Below are positions 1 through 26,600 of a DNA stretch of 64,000 bases, piece after piece; within the stretch, counting starts at the first letter, position 1; each line of letters starts with the position of its first letter. The notes under the pieces were generated by a model. The model worked only from the letters and a program-made list of their open reading frames with translations. It was not told the DNA's origin and searched no databases. The position numbers and the translations under genes are program-made. The DNA comes from Mycteria americana (lineage: Eukaryota; Chordata; Aves; Ciconiiformes; Ciconiidae): assembly GCF_035582795.1 (NCBI RefSeq), contig NC_134370.1, positions 37,807,501 through 37,871,500 of the forward strand, written 5' to 3'.

Positions 1-2188
1 GACCCTGCAGTGCAGTGTGCTGCAGGTGTGGGGACGTGGGCAATGCTGTGGCTCTGGCATTCATGGAGCTACAGAGAAGGCAGGATGCTGCAGTGAAACC
101 CTTCAAATTGCAAACTGGCAGCAGTGTTGCGTTCTCGGAGCTGTGATCCCCTCTTGGCTTCTGACAGAAAACTCTGCACTGCTCTTTCTGTTGCCCCAAA
201 AAGTGATCGCCTCCTGCCCTTTGCCTTCTGCGTTGGGAAAATCTGCTTCTCGATAGGGTCTACCAGGAAACAGCCTGCTCTGCTGCCGCAGCTGGATCCT
301 TGTTTCCAGTTGCCCCTGAGACTTAGAGAGGGAGAAGGTGCAATGGTGTCCCTCTGGGAGGATGTGAAGTGAGGTAGGATCTAAGAGCCTGTCTTGTTTG
401 GAGAAGTGTGCACATCCAAAATAACGCTCCTGGCTCAGCTGGCTCCCAGCAGTGCAGACTGACAGAAAATGATGTTTTTCCCAGGTTTAACCAAGTGTCT
501 GAATTTGTGCAGGACTGTGTCTGGCCTCGGTCAGGACTCAGTGTATAAGAGCTGTTCATGTGGAAAACGTAAGAGAAATGTTTGCTTTGTACCTCATTTC
601 CAAGGACTTTATCCCTTCTGAAGGTAACTTTCGTACAATTAAATGAGAAATTGTGGCTTTAATGGCATAAAGGGAACATTTGGAGGCTAGTCCCTTGAAA
701 TGAGGGATATCTCAGAGAAATTATATGCAAACCCCTTGGAAACTGCCTGGCTGGAACTGGGCACTCTTCCTTTTGCTGCTATCTTCACCAAAGAAAAAGA
801 AATATTAGCTTAGCCCTTGCTAGCTCTGTGATCGTCACTGGTTCTGAGGTCTTAGATGACACTGACCTTGTCCTGAAATTGCAGGGAGCACCTGAGGTCA
901 GGAGACTTGGAAAATTGCATGTAGTGTCATTGCTGTTGCAAAACTTCACGTTCCTCCAGGCCAGCTTTGGACAATGCTCTCCTGGCCTGCGTGACCTTTC
1001 CGCATGTCAAGGACATGCTGCAGAGTCAAGTTGGGCTATGTCTTATTGACACACTGCCTATTTTAAGTATCACATTGATTTTTCTATTTTTGCTCTCTTG
1101 CAAAATCTTTATTGGTTATTTTGTTTCCGGACAAAACTTCCAGCAGGTTTAAACACCTCAAACTTGACTGGATTTTCTCATTTGCAATAGCAATGAACTT
1201 TCAGATTTTACAGTGCCCTCAATGTTGCTACGTGAAATGACCCATATGGAGCGTCATCAGTTTTTAATCATTTAGGGATTAACGGTCTGACTAATGTCAC
1301 AGTTTACTGAGTAACCCAGTTTGCCTCCTCACCTTTGTGATATCTGACCATGGTGTTACAGGTAGAATTTCCTGCTTCCTTCCCTTTCAGGGCCAGATTT
1401 GATAAAGTTTAGTCAGATGTTTGGACTGGGGGACAAAGATCACACAAGGCTATGCACATGCCACTGCATTTTCCTTTGGGGAAGGGCATTCTCCTGTGCG
1501 TGGGATGAATAGATAATTGCTTTATTGTAGCAGTGAGGCCAAACTGTCCTGTCTGAGGTCTCTTGCTAGAGAAGAACATGTTTGAGCTAAGAGTGCTGCC
1601 GACTGAGAAACAGGATGGTACTTTTACAGAAATATATAAAGGCATTTGGAAATGCTTGTGTTGGTTGACTTTGAGTGGCAAATTAGTCTTGCCCCACTTG
1701 GAAGTTGGCTTCTGCAGTAGGGCCAAGTCTTAACATGGGGCTGCAAATCCTGCATCCTTTACTGGATGTAGGTAATGCTCTCAAACTCCCATTTTCCCAC
1801 ATTTCAGGTGTACGGTTTTGCAGCCCCTGTGTGCTCTGGTTGGCTTCGCAGTTGCTTTGGGCCTCTCTTGCTGAAAAGCTTATCCCTCTGCAGCTTGAAA
1901 ATATGCTGCTGTGGAAGGAGCAGGGTGGCGAAACCAGACTGCTAAATAAAAACGAAATTAGTTGCCACATAGCAAGCTAACAGGAGGGACCTGATGCCCT
2001 TGCTTAGGGTTGCCAGCTCTCAGCCTTCCTGGTGATGCTCCCAGGCCCAGAGGGTAAGGACCTGCCATGATGGGGGAGGAGAGCCTGTGGCTCCAGTGAG
2101 GCATGGGCCCTGGGCTGTGGCCTTCAGCATGGCATCTGAGCCATGCTTCTTGGCCATCACCGGTGATGGTTGCCCACTTGTGTTGCAG
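1..2188 (+). other. HKDC1: HKDC1 intron 2, 3' portion
   Basis: Intronic sequence ahead of HKDC1 exon 3. I see no exon 2-like sequence (IDKYLYxMRLSD or KMLPTFVxxxPDG), no RNA gene and no recognisable repeat. Exons 1 and 2 must lie upstream of the window. Confidence 0.8.
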
Positions 2189-14926
<12,738 letters not shown>

Positions 14927-15440
14927 AAATGAGATGTCAAGTCATTTCAGCACTGCCAGGCGTGTGCACTAGAGATTTGCTGAGCAGTGGTTCAAGATAG
15001 CTTTGCCAGACACCAGTACACAGGTACCTGTTTTCAGGGAGCAGCTGTTTTTTGACCAACCAGGATTGTGGATTTTTGTTCTTTGAAAACTTGGATCAAG
15101 TGTTTCTGCTCCCCACTGGCATTATGTCTTGGCACACCGCAATCTACTCAGTTCTGTACTTCCTGAAATACGTCTATAATGCACATGGGAGAGTGAAAAC
15201 AAAACAAAGAAACAAACCAAACAAAAAAATCAACCCCAAATGTGTCTTTTTACAATGGCTTAATTAAGCTGCTGCACCACAACTGAATTTATCACCAGTT
15301 TCTTAGGATTTTTGTGTGTTTTAGTTTTGGCTTGGCCTGGCTCAAGGAATATTGAGATCCTGGTGTTGCACGTATCTAGTGGACATGTTTGTTCAATGCT
15401 TCACAGGTTTTACAATAAATCTGCACGTAAAACAAATTAA
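14927..15440 (+). other. HKDC1: HKDC1 3' untranslated region (inferred)
   Basis: Sequence from the TAA stop to just beyond the first AATAAA (15414-15419). The end is inferred from this first canonical signal. Other AATAAA hexamers further on (e.g. 15917-15922) could give longer forms. Confidence 0.6.
15414..15419 (+). terminator. HKDC1: Polyadenylation signal AATAAA, probable HKDC1 3' end
   Basis: First canonical AATAAA after the HKDC1 stop, about 490 bp downstream. Cleavage would fall roughly at 15430-15445. It is followed by moderately GT-containing sequence. Confidence 0.55.
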
Positions 15441-18400
15441 TGAGCTTTGGTCAGTGATGCTCCCCTACCACTGCTACACTGGTTGCACGTGTGTCCCTGA
15501 GGACAGGAGGCATGTTTAATAGATGAATGTAAAGGAAAAAAATAATGATTCCATAAAATAATCCATTTGTATCAAAATATATTAGTGCATTTGAGTGCAC
15601 ACAAACCTAAACCAATGCTGGATGGATTCTGACTGTGACTGATTCTTTTGATACTGGAGGAAAGAGAGGATGTAGAAGCAGCTACAGAGTCTGCTATGTC
15701 TAACTAGAGAGTATGAAATCTGTTCATCTTTAGGCCACCAAAATAGCTTTGTAGAGAGAAAAAAAGTCACCTGAATTTCTGAAATTCTCCTCTTTGTTTC
15801 CCTCAGTTATCTCCTTGCCTGTCCATGGGAGGATAGTTTCTGTTTTGTGGAAGGGAGTTTATCCTTGTTTTTCATTTTCTGTTACCCGCTGCTTTGCTTG
15901 TTTGTAGTCTGTTGTAAATAAATCTGTGGTGCTGTGAGCCTTCAATTCTCTGTCTAGTGCCTCTTCTGCGTTGTGGGAAGAACATGTAGACAAGTGGGAG
16001 CTTTCTTTAAACCTATCTATAACACTAGTGAGCAGCACTGCAGTTACGATGAAGGTAGTTTGTGGAGAGGACCTGTCAAATTGCAGCTGAATTTGCCTGT
16101 TTCTCAAACTGTTTCCCCACTGATAAAACACCATTTTATTTGGCAGTAGCGTGCCCAAAGGCATGCAAACACCAGGAAAATAACCTGTGCCCTTCTGCGA
16201 CTGAGTGTCCCTCACCTGATTTACCCATCTCAGAATAAACTGAAACAATAATATGGTACAGAGAAACAGCAAATTTGTAGCCTGCTATTCTCTGTTCTCA
16301 AGTATTCCTCTATCTCCTTTAATCCTCTCTTCTTGGGTATTTGCTTCCTTTCAGGCTGGCAGCAGAAAGTGGGGCCAAGAAATGTGCTTTAAGCCTAGTT
16401 AGGTCAAAAGTAACTATCGTGCAGGGGGATAAGCAGTTGGGTTTATGTAATAATCTGTAACAAAGCCGACGGGTTTAAATTTAGCAATGGCAAATTAAAA
16501 ATTTCAAGCTACAGACATTTCCTGTTTCGTAGTTTTTAAAAGAAACATGTCAACAGCTCTGTGTCTGTGTTGGAGTCACTGGATGGGTAAAAAGTAGTAC
16601 CTGGAAATAATTTTCACTTCTGAAGGAGTTCCTCATGGTGCTGAGCTCACTATACTGAACAATTGGGAAGAGCCAAGTTCTGAACTCATATTACGTTTAA
16701 TGTTTTCTTCCTTTTGTCAAGAAACTTAATATTTTACTTTTTCTTTATATTTCAGAATGCACAGAGCTACAGAAACCAAAGCTTGCTATGTAGTCGGGGC
16801 AGAGTTATTTGGAACAGATTTTTTTCCTGGTGATGAACAGGCTAATGTGGAGGGGCTGGGTAGAAGAAAAAAACATCAGAGCTTGGGGTTATGTGGGGCC
16901 TAGAAGTAGCCTAGAATAGCTCTTCTGCATTGGCTGTTTCTCCCCTGGGCACTCTGAAATCTTGTAGTATCTGTGTACTTCTGCATCCTTTTGGGGGAGT
17001 GGATTGTGCTAATCTGCAAAAGTGCATCTCTGGATGATGTGTGTCCCTGTATAGCTGGAACGAGGTGATGTGGACTTGCCCCAGCACGGCCACGTGAGTA
17101 TGGTGCGGAGTATCTTTTGCACTTCTATTCTAAAGTCTGTTCTGCACAATTGGAATGCAAATCAGTAGCAAAACAAGGTAAACCCCTTGCATGGAACCTT
17201 GCTTTAAATTTAGAAAGAAATCCTATATTGCTTTGATTTTTCTTTTTAGTCTTTTTTGGAAAATAAATATTTGCACAGAGTCAGTTTACACCTCAGCTGC
17301 AGTTATTCCTTTTCTGCAGTAGATTGAGCCCACACTATAATATTTTTTTGCACCTGCAGTTTTTTTCCAGTGAGTCTGTGGGTGTCGTGGAATCCGATCA
17401 CGTGAACCTGAAACTGCTTACAAAGTGCTTGGTGACCTACAGCTCTTGTCGAGGTCCCTAAGGCCCCGGACACTCATACTCTTGCCTTTTCTGGAGGCTG
17501 CTGGCTTGCTCTGAAGCTAGGCAGTTCCCACGTGGCTCTGATACACATCTGCCGGGCAGGGAGATGGCATCCAAACTGGGAAGGCTGCTGCTTTCTGAAA
17601 GGAAATGAGCAAAGATTTGCTGGGCAGCCCTGGAGAAGGGAAGGATTGGCTACTGTGGGATTTTACCGGGTGTACAAACTTCACTTGTAGTTTGCCAGGG
17701 ATCCCATAAACACACTGACACTTCAGCTGACTCTAAAACAGAACATTCTCCATCTGGGTAATGATGCAGCATCATGTTCCTCATTATGTCAACATGTGGA
17801 AACTCAAGGACTGTTGCAAACTTGCAATCTCCCTTGTATAGATTTTAAGCTGCTGAACCAAACCCCTTCTCTGCACATCGTTTGTGGTGATTCAGTTTAA
17901 AGCCCTAGCTTGAAATAAATGTAGAGGCCTTCCATTAAATGTAACACAGCATACCATATGCTGAAAAATACGTAGTACAATTCTTCACATGAAGTTGTTA
18001 GTCAATTTAAAATAAACTGGGATTCTTCCAGTTTCACATCTTAGATGTGCTTTTCTACTGCTTTTTGGATAGCTTTGTGACGCTTCATTGCTGTGTGTTT
18101 TATGGGTCTTCCCTCCAGTCAAGATGTTTAGTACTTCTTGAATTTACTGATTTTGTTTTGATGCTTCTTGAAGACATGAACATCCTTTTTCAGATCTAGG
18201 TCATACATTTGATTGGGCAAGTTGAAAGATCTTTAAATCACAGGTGTGATAGAAGTATTACTGGGTGGAGGTACTAAGGTTTGTGCTTTTCAGAAAATCC
18301 CACTAGATGGTTGCAGTTACCCTTTCATCTGCAGGGAAAAGATAATCCTAAATATGCTGGTTTGCCTGCAAGAGAGACATTTTGGTGGCTATAGATCTGG

Positions 18401-18880
18401 ACAGCACTGGTGCTTGGCTCGTAATCCAGAGGAAATGCAGTAGCAGCTCCGTGGTGACATATTCCCTTTGTCACTCTGACAAAGTTCAAAAGTAAATATA
18501 GGATCATGTGTAAATCTTTCAGAAATCCTGATTAGCATAATCTCCCTTCTTGGGAAGTCAATATTATATAGGATTAGCAGATTAGTGTAAAGGAGTTTGA
18601 GGCTGAAATGTAGGTAATACCAAAATGAAAGTATTGTTGTGATTTGTTTCTTTGCGTTTGGTGAAATGAGCTGGTTGTTGTTTGAGGGTCTGGGATACAA
18701 CGTCACTGTAGCAGTAGGTGGAGAGGGAGGGAGGCAGGGAGCGGGGGAGACTTGGTGAATGTTGTCCAGCTATAGGTAAACTTACGGTTTCTCTAGAAAG
18801 GACCTCCACTGCCTTGGACTGTCATTGAGGGCTTATCCAGAGCATTTCTCAGGCTTGTCAAGTGAATAGCTTGTCAAGTG

Positions 18881-18929
18881 ATATATACATACATATATAT
18901 ATATAAAAATAAAATAATAATTAAAAAAA
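18881..18929. repeat. AT-rich simple repeat
   Basis: Run of TATACATACATATATAT followed by A-rich sequence. Just before it, GCTTGTCAAGTGA occurs twice. Confidence 0.85.
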
Positions 18930-19545
18930 GACATTCCTGTACATGCGTATGGATGGCCTGTTGGGGTGAAAGTGGGAAGGGAAATCGGATTTCTGCTTTC
19001 TCCCAGCACTGCATCCACTCTGTAAAGCTGATGTAAAGCAAGATCTAAACCACCAAAAGTTTAATTAATGTTTTCCCCTCTCTCATTGATACTATCACAT
19101 TGCAGGTGCACACTGAAGGTGCTGTAAACGTGATGGGTCATGTCTATCTGAGAGGGGAATGCCAAAATAATTTTGATCTAGTTGCATGTTTGTTAACGTC
19201 CTCCAGGTGCAAGCCCCTTCCCTACCAAGCCTTACGCTTCGTCTGCGCTCTGAGTCCGAGGGCCTCACGCAGCCCAGGCACCTCTAGGGGTAATAAAAGC
19301 TGCGTGTTGTGAAGAGAGAACAGATTTGGTAAGAAACCTGGTCAATATGGGTTCCTCCACAAGACCCTTGCCACTGGCACAAGGAATTGGCTACAGGAAA
19401 ATGGACAAAGGGCTCCAGGCTGGAGGTCTCCTGCGCAGGAGTTGAAGACCCAAATGCTGGGGAACCTCAGCAAGCAGGAGCTTGCTGGAAGGAGTAAAAG
19501 AAGATCCTTTCACCCTTGATCTTTCCTGACGGGTTATAAAAAGAC

Positions 19546-19568
19546 CCAACCAACCAACCAACCAACCA
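19546..19568 (+). repeat. (CCAA)n microsatellite
   Basis: Five to six tandem CCAA units leading into an AC-rich low-complexity tract that runs to about 19617. Confidence 0.9.
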
Positions 19569-20854
19569 AAAAAAACCCAAAACAAAACCCAAACCCCCAA
19601 AACCCCCAAAGCCCAAATTCTTATTTTTATCTAGAAATGAGTAAGTTAAAATGAAACAAAAACCAAACCAAAGCTATATTTAAAAAAAAAAAAAAGAAAA
19701 AAGAGATGGTGGGAGACTGAGAGTGTTTCACTGCCACTATATTTTCTTTTCTCCTTTTGTTGGGAAGGATAAAGGCTGTTTGGAGAAAAGGGGAGAGATG
19801 TGTGAAAAGTATGACATATCAACAGTCAAAGCTTCCCCATAAATTTGTTATTGCACGTCAGAACAACTTTAAGTCATAATAGTGGGGAAAAGGGATGACA
19901 GCAATGCAAGGTGTGATATATTAAACGCAGTGAATTACAAGGACTATTCAAGGATTTAACTGAATTAACTTGTTCATTTTTTATTGTTCTGTGGCCAGGA
20001 TAAAAGGGGAGGGAGGCAATGGGGTTGCTACCTTACCGGCATCCATTTTCTTTGGACTTGGAGGCGAGACATAGCTTGCAGCCCCAGCCTCAGGCATTTC
20101 AGAAATACCAGGGTTCACTTCTCAAAACCACCAGTGTAGTTGATTCAATTTACTTTTCTGGAGGGCTGTTTTTGTTGTTTTTAATTTGCTGCTTGCTGTT
20201 TGGGTGTTCAGCTTGCCAAAGGTTTCTGTGCACCTGGGAAGTCCCCGTTCCTATAGGGCTGGCTTGGCCAGTGCCAAATCATACGGTGATGCTGGGCCAT
20301 CTGTTTAGCAGCGGGACTGGGACCGCTGCCTGCGAGGCCATTGTAGAGGACTGTCCTCATCATTGCAGGCTGCGTCCCCTCCTGGGAGCAAAAAAAGGCT
20401 GTCCTCTGCTGCCACAGAGAGTTGGAGAGCAGGGAGACGCGGAGGGGATGAGACCCGCAGGGCTGAGTTTAGCACAGGCACTCCCTCAGCGGGAGGGAAA
20501 GGCGCCTTATGGTGTGAGCTGAGATCCTGGGGCAGCAGCCGTCTCTGGCTGCGGCTGCATGAAAGCGTAGATAAAGCACGGTTAGGATGCCGAGAGCGGT
20601 TATTGGAACGTCAGCGGTTAATGGAGCAGATTAGCTGGTGATGGACAACTTATCGTAGAGGGGAGCTCTCTGCAGGAGGAGAAAATGGATGGCGGAAGGG
20701 CACAGAGGGAAAGTCTGTGAGGGTCTGAGCAGGTAAACAAGGAAGATGCTTTCCCAGCAGGCGTGTCCTGAATACTTCAAAGCGGAAAGTTACGGACGCT
20801 GATCTGGGAGCTGCAGCTGATTCTGGAAACAAATGGGATAAATACTGGCATGAG

Positions 20855-20876
20855 AAAAAAAAAAAAAAAAAAAAAA
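20855..20876 (+). repeat. Poly(A) tract, 22 A
   Basis: Uninterrupted homopolymer. No processed gene copy or target-site duplication is evident next to it. Confidence 0.9.
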
Positions 20877-23180
20877 GTTGAAATGCCTGAAGGGCACATC
20901 TGCTGTGGCCAGCGATTCTGCAGGAAATGCACTGAAACCAGAGAGAGACGAGGAAGCCGGACATAAACACGGTTCCCAGTGAAGCCAAATGAAAGCCATG
21001 GGCCTGAGAAGCGCCTGCAATAGCATGCCGAGGATTTGGCTTTCTTTCCTTGGCTCTCCAATGAAGTAGCCGTGTTTAACGTGGGCCCAAGTCCGGCTGT
21101 GCTGAATGAATTGTAAAGGTGTTTTGCATTCTGAACTTGGAACTTCTGCTCTAGAGACTTTTCTGTTGCTTTCAAGTGTGTATTTTCAGAGCAAGGGAGC
21201 AGCGCTGTAGGTCTAAAGCCCAGTCTGTTAGTCTGAAATTTGAATAATTGCATGGTCATTAAATTTTGCACAAAAAGGAATTGACTCTAAAAGCAGCTGA
21301 TATGTTATCACGATTAGAGCAATAGCAATGCCTTCTTTCATCACAATGAAGTTACATTGTTAGAGAGCATAATTGACATTTTTTATTGAAAGATTAAGAA
21401 GAATTTGTTTACAGCTTGCAAACAAAGAGGTTTTAATTCAACAAACTGCAGCAGGAATAAGCAGTAAGTGGCATTTTCATCTGCTGGCCGGCTAGTGCTT
21501 TAGCTGTAGAATGCTGTGGATAGAGAAGTATGAAGGAATTTGCAGCTCAATATCTGCCCAGTAAAGCGTGCACCACGCTGGCAAATGCCAGAAAGCTGAC
21601 AGGGAGAAACCTTGAGTGCAAAGAAACAAAGGGCCATAGTTAATATTAGCACCTTTTGGGAAGACGCTACAGTTTTTGGAGATCAGCTTCATGCCGCCTG
21701 TTGTGCAAAGGTCAAGGTATGGCATTTCTGAGGATGCTTTTGCCACGGAGCCCTCGGGATAACACCTGTCAACTCAACTGGGTGCTAAAGTAGGTATCTG
21801 GGTTATTTTTGTTTCTCTGGGTTTATTGCTTCATGGTCTAATAGACTCAGGAGCTAAGTGGTACTGGCATTTCAAAGTGGCATGTTGTGATTGGAAGGGG
21901 GTGCTGTGTAAGTGTTTGGAAAGCAGATCCAAATGAAGCACCATCATCACCCGACTGCAGAGAGGCTCTTTTGCTCTTTAAATATATTTGGGATCCTGTT
22001 TGTGCTGGTGGTTGTGTCTTACTGTCCAGACTGCTCTCCAGATAAAGCCAAGGGTATGTGAAAAATTCAGTTTTATTTTTAAGCAAATTCCTCTTTTGCA
22101 GTTGGAAATCATTTGGATTTATTGTCCCAGCTCTGGTCAAAGTTTAAGGAGTCCAGGTTGAACCCTGTTGTTCTGAATATGCAGTGCTGCAGAGAGAGGC
22201 AAAAATCCACTTAGGGTACTTGGGGTGCTGACAAAGCTCTGCAAGGAGGGTGCTCGTCCCACCACCCAGGAGGGCATCTGCTAAACCATGAGCAATGACA
22301 CTGCTGTGCAGGGGAAAGGAAGAGGTTGATCAGGCTGATACTGAAAAGCATGAGACCTCCTCACCTGCGCCATACCTGCATCCCTGCAGCTTCAGGCTGG
22401 TAACCTGAATTAGTAGCATCTGATATTAAGGGCAACTGACAAAACAGCTGAGGGTATTTTCTGGGTCTTGAATGTTGACTGATAGCCACAGACTGTTGAT
22501 GCCATTACCTGTCCAAAACATGGTTATAGGTAAAAGTTGTGATTAAAACATTTGTTTGTATCGATGTCAAATGCCAGAGCAGAAATGTCTGTAACCCTGC
22601 TGGGAGACAGAGGTGCCCTGGGCGAGACCACGGGTCTGTTGGTGCTGGGTCAGGTCCCAGACGGGACTGGTGAACTCATGGCAGCTGTCAAAGGAGCTAG
22701 CAGGGGACGAGTTGTAGTGGCCTAAGATACTGGGACTTTTGTGAGGATACTTTTGCTTTGCCAAAAATAATATCTTCCTCAGGGAAGGAAGAGCGAGACA
22801 AGCAGGATGGGGTTATGTGTTACTGCAGCGAGTACTGGCGACCGCTGCTGAAATCTGGGGCCAGAGCTGTCGACCAGGAAGCCCATAGAGCTGGGTTGCT
22901 CATTTAAAGCACCAGAAAAACTTCTTGGTTTACATTTAAAAAAAAGTGATTCTCCATCACCCATCTCTTGTAGCTATGCTGTGAAGCTAGACTCTCAGGT
23001 TTACTACCAGGAACGGGTCAGAGGAATGGAGAAACGTATTTAATTAAAATAAGAACTTTCCTTCTGACACATACACGAATTTTTGAAAATTGTTTATTGT
23101 CCCTCTACTTTTTTTGTGTGTGAAAATCTGAGAATGAAAATAGGGGTCCAGAATCTCTTCTAGGTTTGTATTTGACCTGG

Positions 23181-23660
23181 TGTGGCAGGCTAACTGTGTC
23201 TGGTTGCCTGATGCCCGCTCTCAGCCTCCTCAGCAGGATGGGGGAGAAAATAGGAGGAAGAAGCTCATGAGTGGGCATAAGGATAGGAGATGGCTCACCA
23301 ATCACCATCACGGGCAAAACTGACTCCACTTGGGGAAAATTAATTAAAATAGATTTGGATGGTGAGAAACAAAGACAAAATTAAAACAACACCTTCCCCA
23401 GTGTAGAAGGGTTATCAGCATGCACCAGTATCCACCAGTATGGATACCTGCCCCACCGCAGTCTCCCCACGGGCTGCAGGGGAGTCCAGCTCGGGGCAGC
23501 TCCCACCTCTCCTCACAGAGACCCCTCAGTCCCACTGCTGCCCCTGGGCATGGGCATCTGGAAAGACCCGAGAGAGCCAGAGTGGCTTGAGGGAACAAAT
23601 GTTGGGGTGGGGAGAGAGGAGGACCCCGAAAAGGCCACATAGGTGCCCCGGGACCTGGCC
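23181..23660 (-). mobile_element. Degraded avian LTR-type retroelement fragment
   Basis: Begins TGTGGCAGGC at 23181. Diagnostic stretches are GATGGGGGAGAAAATAGGAG, CACCAATCACCATCACGGGC, ACTTGGGGAAAATTAATT, AACACCTTCCCCAG and CCACGGGCTGCAGGGGA. They recall, on the opposite strand, an LTR family abundant in neoavian genomes. Copies of that family end in a sequence complementary to the one at 23181, so the element is probably in minus orientation. The distal boundary is uncertain and I found no clean target-site duplication. No coding part is present. Confidence 0.55.
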
Positions 23661-26600
23661 GGGGCTGGCCTCGTTGGGTTTCTGATCCTACCCTAGCATG
23701 TTTCGTGACAACAGCCTGTAAAATTGCAGAAGCCAAAATTTTGCTCGGAGGTGCAATTTGCATCTGCCTCCAGTCTCTGTTGAGACAGATTTGGACTTTG
23801 GGTAACAAAAGATATCACCAAATCATCACAGAGCAGCTCAAAATCTGCAGTTGCTCCTGGACAATGCTCAGCTGCAAGTCCAGCATCTGTGACCGTCTTC
23901 CTGTACCAATTTTTAACATATTTTGTATTTTCAAGGCTTGGTTGGTTCTTCTAATAATGTTAACAAACTGTTAGCAGGACTCAGGTGTTTTATTGCACAA
24001 CATTTGCTTGCTAAGCCCTCCTTCCCTGGGTGTGGCAGGAATCCCATGGCACCACTGTATCTTTGAGCGACGCAAGGGCCGGTGCTTTGCCAACACGTTC
24101 CCCATTTCCACCATTATTCTGGGTTGCACTTGCAGTCCATAGCCCATATGCCCCCAATTTTCCCTCTGTCTTGGGGTGATGCTATCTGTGGGTCTGTGTC
24201 TGCTGTGTCCCCGCCGCCGGATGGGTTTTTAAGAGAGCAGCTGTCCGTGGGGTGTGTGGCTTTCAAAGGCATCCTGAGGTCGTTGGGGGAGATGTGAAAA
24301 CCTACAATTCTGCCTCCTTTCTTGTTGACAGCCCCCTGTGATGACAATGTGACGTGGCAAGAGGTGCTCCTGCTATGGCCACGCGGAAGGAGCCAAACGC
24401 CCTGGATGTGCCTGGCTACTGCTGCTCCCCATTGTGCAAAGTAAGCACCTGCTTTGCACCCCTTCTGGGCTAAAGGGTGGGGGTTGTTGACTTAGCATTG
24501 AGGAGAGCTCCATATCATGAGGATATTAACCTGGCCTGGAAGGGGACTCTCTTACACTGGGTCTTGCTGGAAAAGGAGCACAAACCTAAAGCCTCTGAAA
24601 TTAATGTCTAAGGGGTTTGAGACTCGCGATGCAAACTGATTTTCGCTAGCATCAAATGTTGGATCAAGGAGAAAGGCGTATACTTAGTGGAAACTGGCCT
24701 CTTAGCCTGGGTTGAGAGGTATTGCCTTGTTTTGAACTGGTTATTAGTGGACAGCCAAAAGAGAGGGGCTGGTCCTGTTCTCTATGCGGAAAGTACAAGC
24801 TCTTCATTACTGCTTTACTGCTTGTATAGAAAAGACGCACTGTAGTTAAAAGGCACCGATTTGGACTGTGCCATTAAAACCTTCTTGGGATAGTGCACAC
24901 CAGTGCACAGAAACCAGCTGTTTGCCGGGGCTTAACTGCTTTTTGCAAGGATGAAGGATTGGCTTTGTTTTTGTAAGTCTTCCCACACAGTGGATGTTTT
25001 TGAGCTAAACTTTGATGAACAAACTCTGTGATCTGTGAGGAGCTGAAAGCAGATTTAGGAAGGCTGTCTCTATATAGTACAATAAGTTAGGTTATGTTTT
25101 CCTTCATTTAAGTAATTGTAACTGCCTCATCACTTAAGTGAATTGCTGATTATGCAGACAGCCTTTAACTGGTGTTGAACTGCCTCTTCTCAAGATAAAA
25201 GATTTGTATCAAACAACTGCAAATACTTTAAACTTATCCCTTGACTTCTGAAATTTCAAACCAGTTTGCACTCTGTATTTTGCCCTTTTTTCAGTGTCAA
25301 TTCTTTCAACATTTTTTACTAGTATTGGAGATTTAGTAGAGTATCAGAAATCTGCATTTGTGCTCATTTCAGTTTGCTGGAGTCAAGAGATGTTTTATGA
25401 AATGAAACAAATGCTTCACCTCCTGGTCAGGAAAGGCAACTCATTGACATTATGTTCATCACCATAACACCACTGTCCTTCTATTGCCTTATAAACTGAG
25501 TTTGTTGATGTTTCTGTGTGCATATAAATGTGTGTGTGTATGGTCTGCTTTATATGTATGTGATCTGCAATAATGACTTGCTCCCAATGCACTAGAAAAA
25601 GTGGTTGCTTGATCCAGCAGTTCTCACCTCAGTGGAAAAAATGTTAAACTAACGAAGGGCCTCAAGCTGAGTCAGAAAACTGGGATGGTTATTGCTTTCC
25701 TTTGCAGAGATGTAAAACAAGTTGTAATTCTGGCACTGGGGAGAGAGAAGTTGCTGTGGTGAATGCCCAGGACAGGAGGGGAAAGAAGAAGGAGATTAGT
25801 TTGGAGGGATTACACTTGTATTTCATTTTTAGTGTGTAAGGGAAGAGCAAAGTGAGTGGGCTTGCATGTAAAGTGCCCAGGGATGTGAGCAGTCTGGATC
25901 TATGTTGGGAAAACACAGTGGGTTGGAAAACCTGTTGACTTAATTCATTGTAACGCGCATTAATACATGACCCAGCACCTTGCATGGACAGGAATGCATT
26001 GTATTCTGTGTTGGCTGCTTACTTTTAACCTGACATTGCTTTAACCACACGCTTCCTTGGCTGAGATCGATGAGTAACAGCAGCATGGCTGTTGGCAACG
26101 CGGGGGGACAGGGGCTTATGCCTGCACTCCCTAGAGCTATCACTGAGCCAGACGTTGTCATGGCTGGGACTCTTCCCTGGGCAGGGGAGGTGCCTGTAAT
26201 CATCTACAAAGCATTTTAGCACAACCGTGACTTCGTTTTCTCTGCTGGGGAATGAAAGCTTTTGGGGAAACAGTTCCCTGGTTTATCCATCAGCCCCACA
26301 GCAAAAGGGGCTGTCTCTTGCAGTTAGTCCCCTGCTTTTGGGGATGCCTGCGGCACAAGGGAGACGGTGCTGTGAGAAAGGTGCCCTTTGCTACAGCTGC
26401 TGCATGTTGGAGCTGTTGGGTGCACTGCTATGGGGAAGAAATCCATCATGAGACAGTATTTGGGGTTTCAAGTTGCTTTTAAACACTATAAAATACCAGA
26501 GAATAGACTCCTCTCTGTACAGTAGGGAAACACCTCTCCTTGTCCCACTTCAACTCCAGCTAGCAGCGGAGGCTTGGACGCAAACTGTGCTGCTCATCCT

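Larger units (their letters stand above)
15441..23180. other. HKDC1-HK1 intergenic region, proximal part
   Basis: No convincing gene. Open frames here, such as the 167-codon one at 20019-20522, lack recognisable domains and homology signals. It contains simple repeats: an AT-rich run near 18881-18929, (CCAA)n at 19546-19568, a 22-A tract at 20855-20876 and A-rich stretches near 15200 and 19680. AATAAA hexamers at 15917 and later could be distal poly(A) signals. About 21100-21450 is AT-rich and looks like possible noncoding regulatory DNA, but I cannot show conservation. Confidence 0.6.

Noticed and set aside
20019..20522. 167-codon + strand open frame in the intergenic region
   Set aside because: No domain, no splice-consistent neighbours and low-complexity segments; looks like chance in a moderately GC-rich stretch.
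20855..20876. Poly(A) tract as the tail of a processed pseudogene or SINE
   Set aside because: No gene-like sequence upstream on the + strand and no flanking target-site duplication found.
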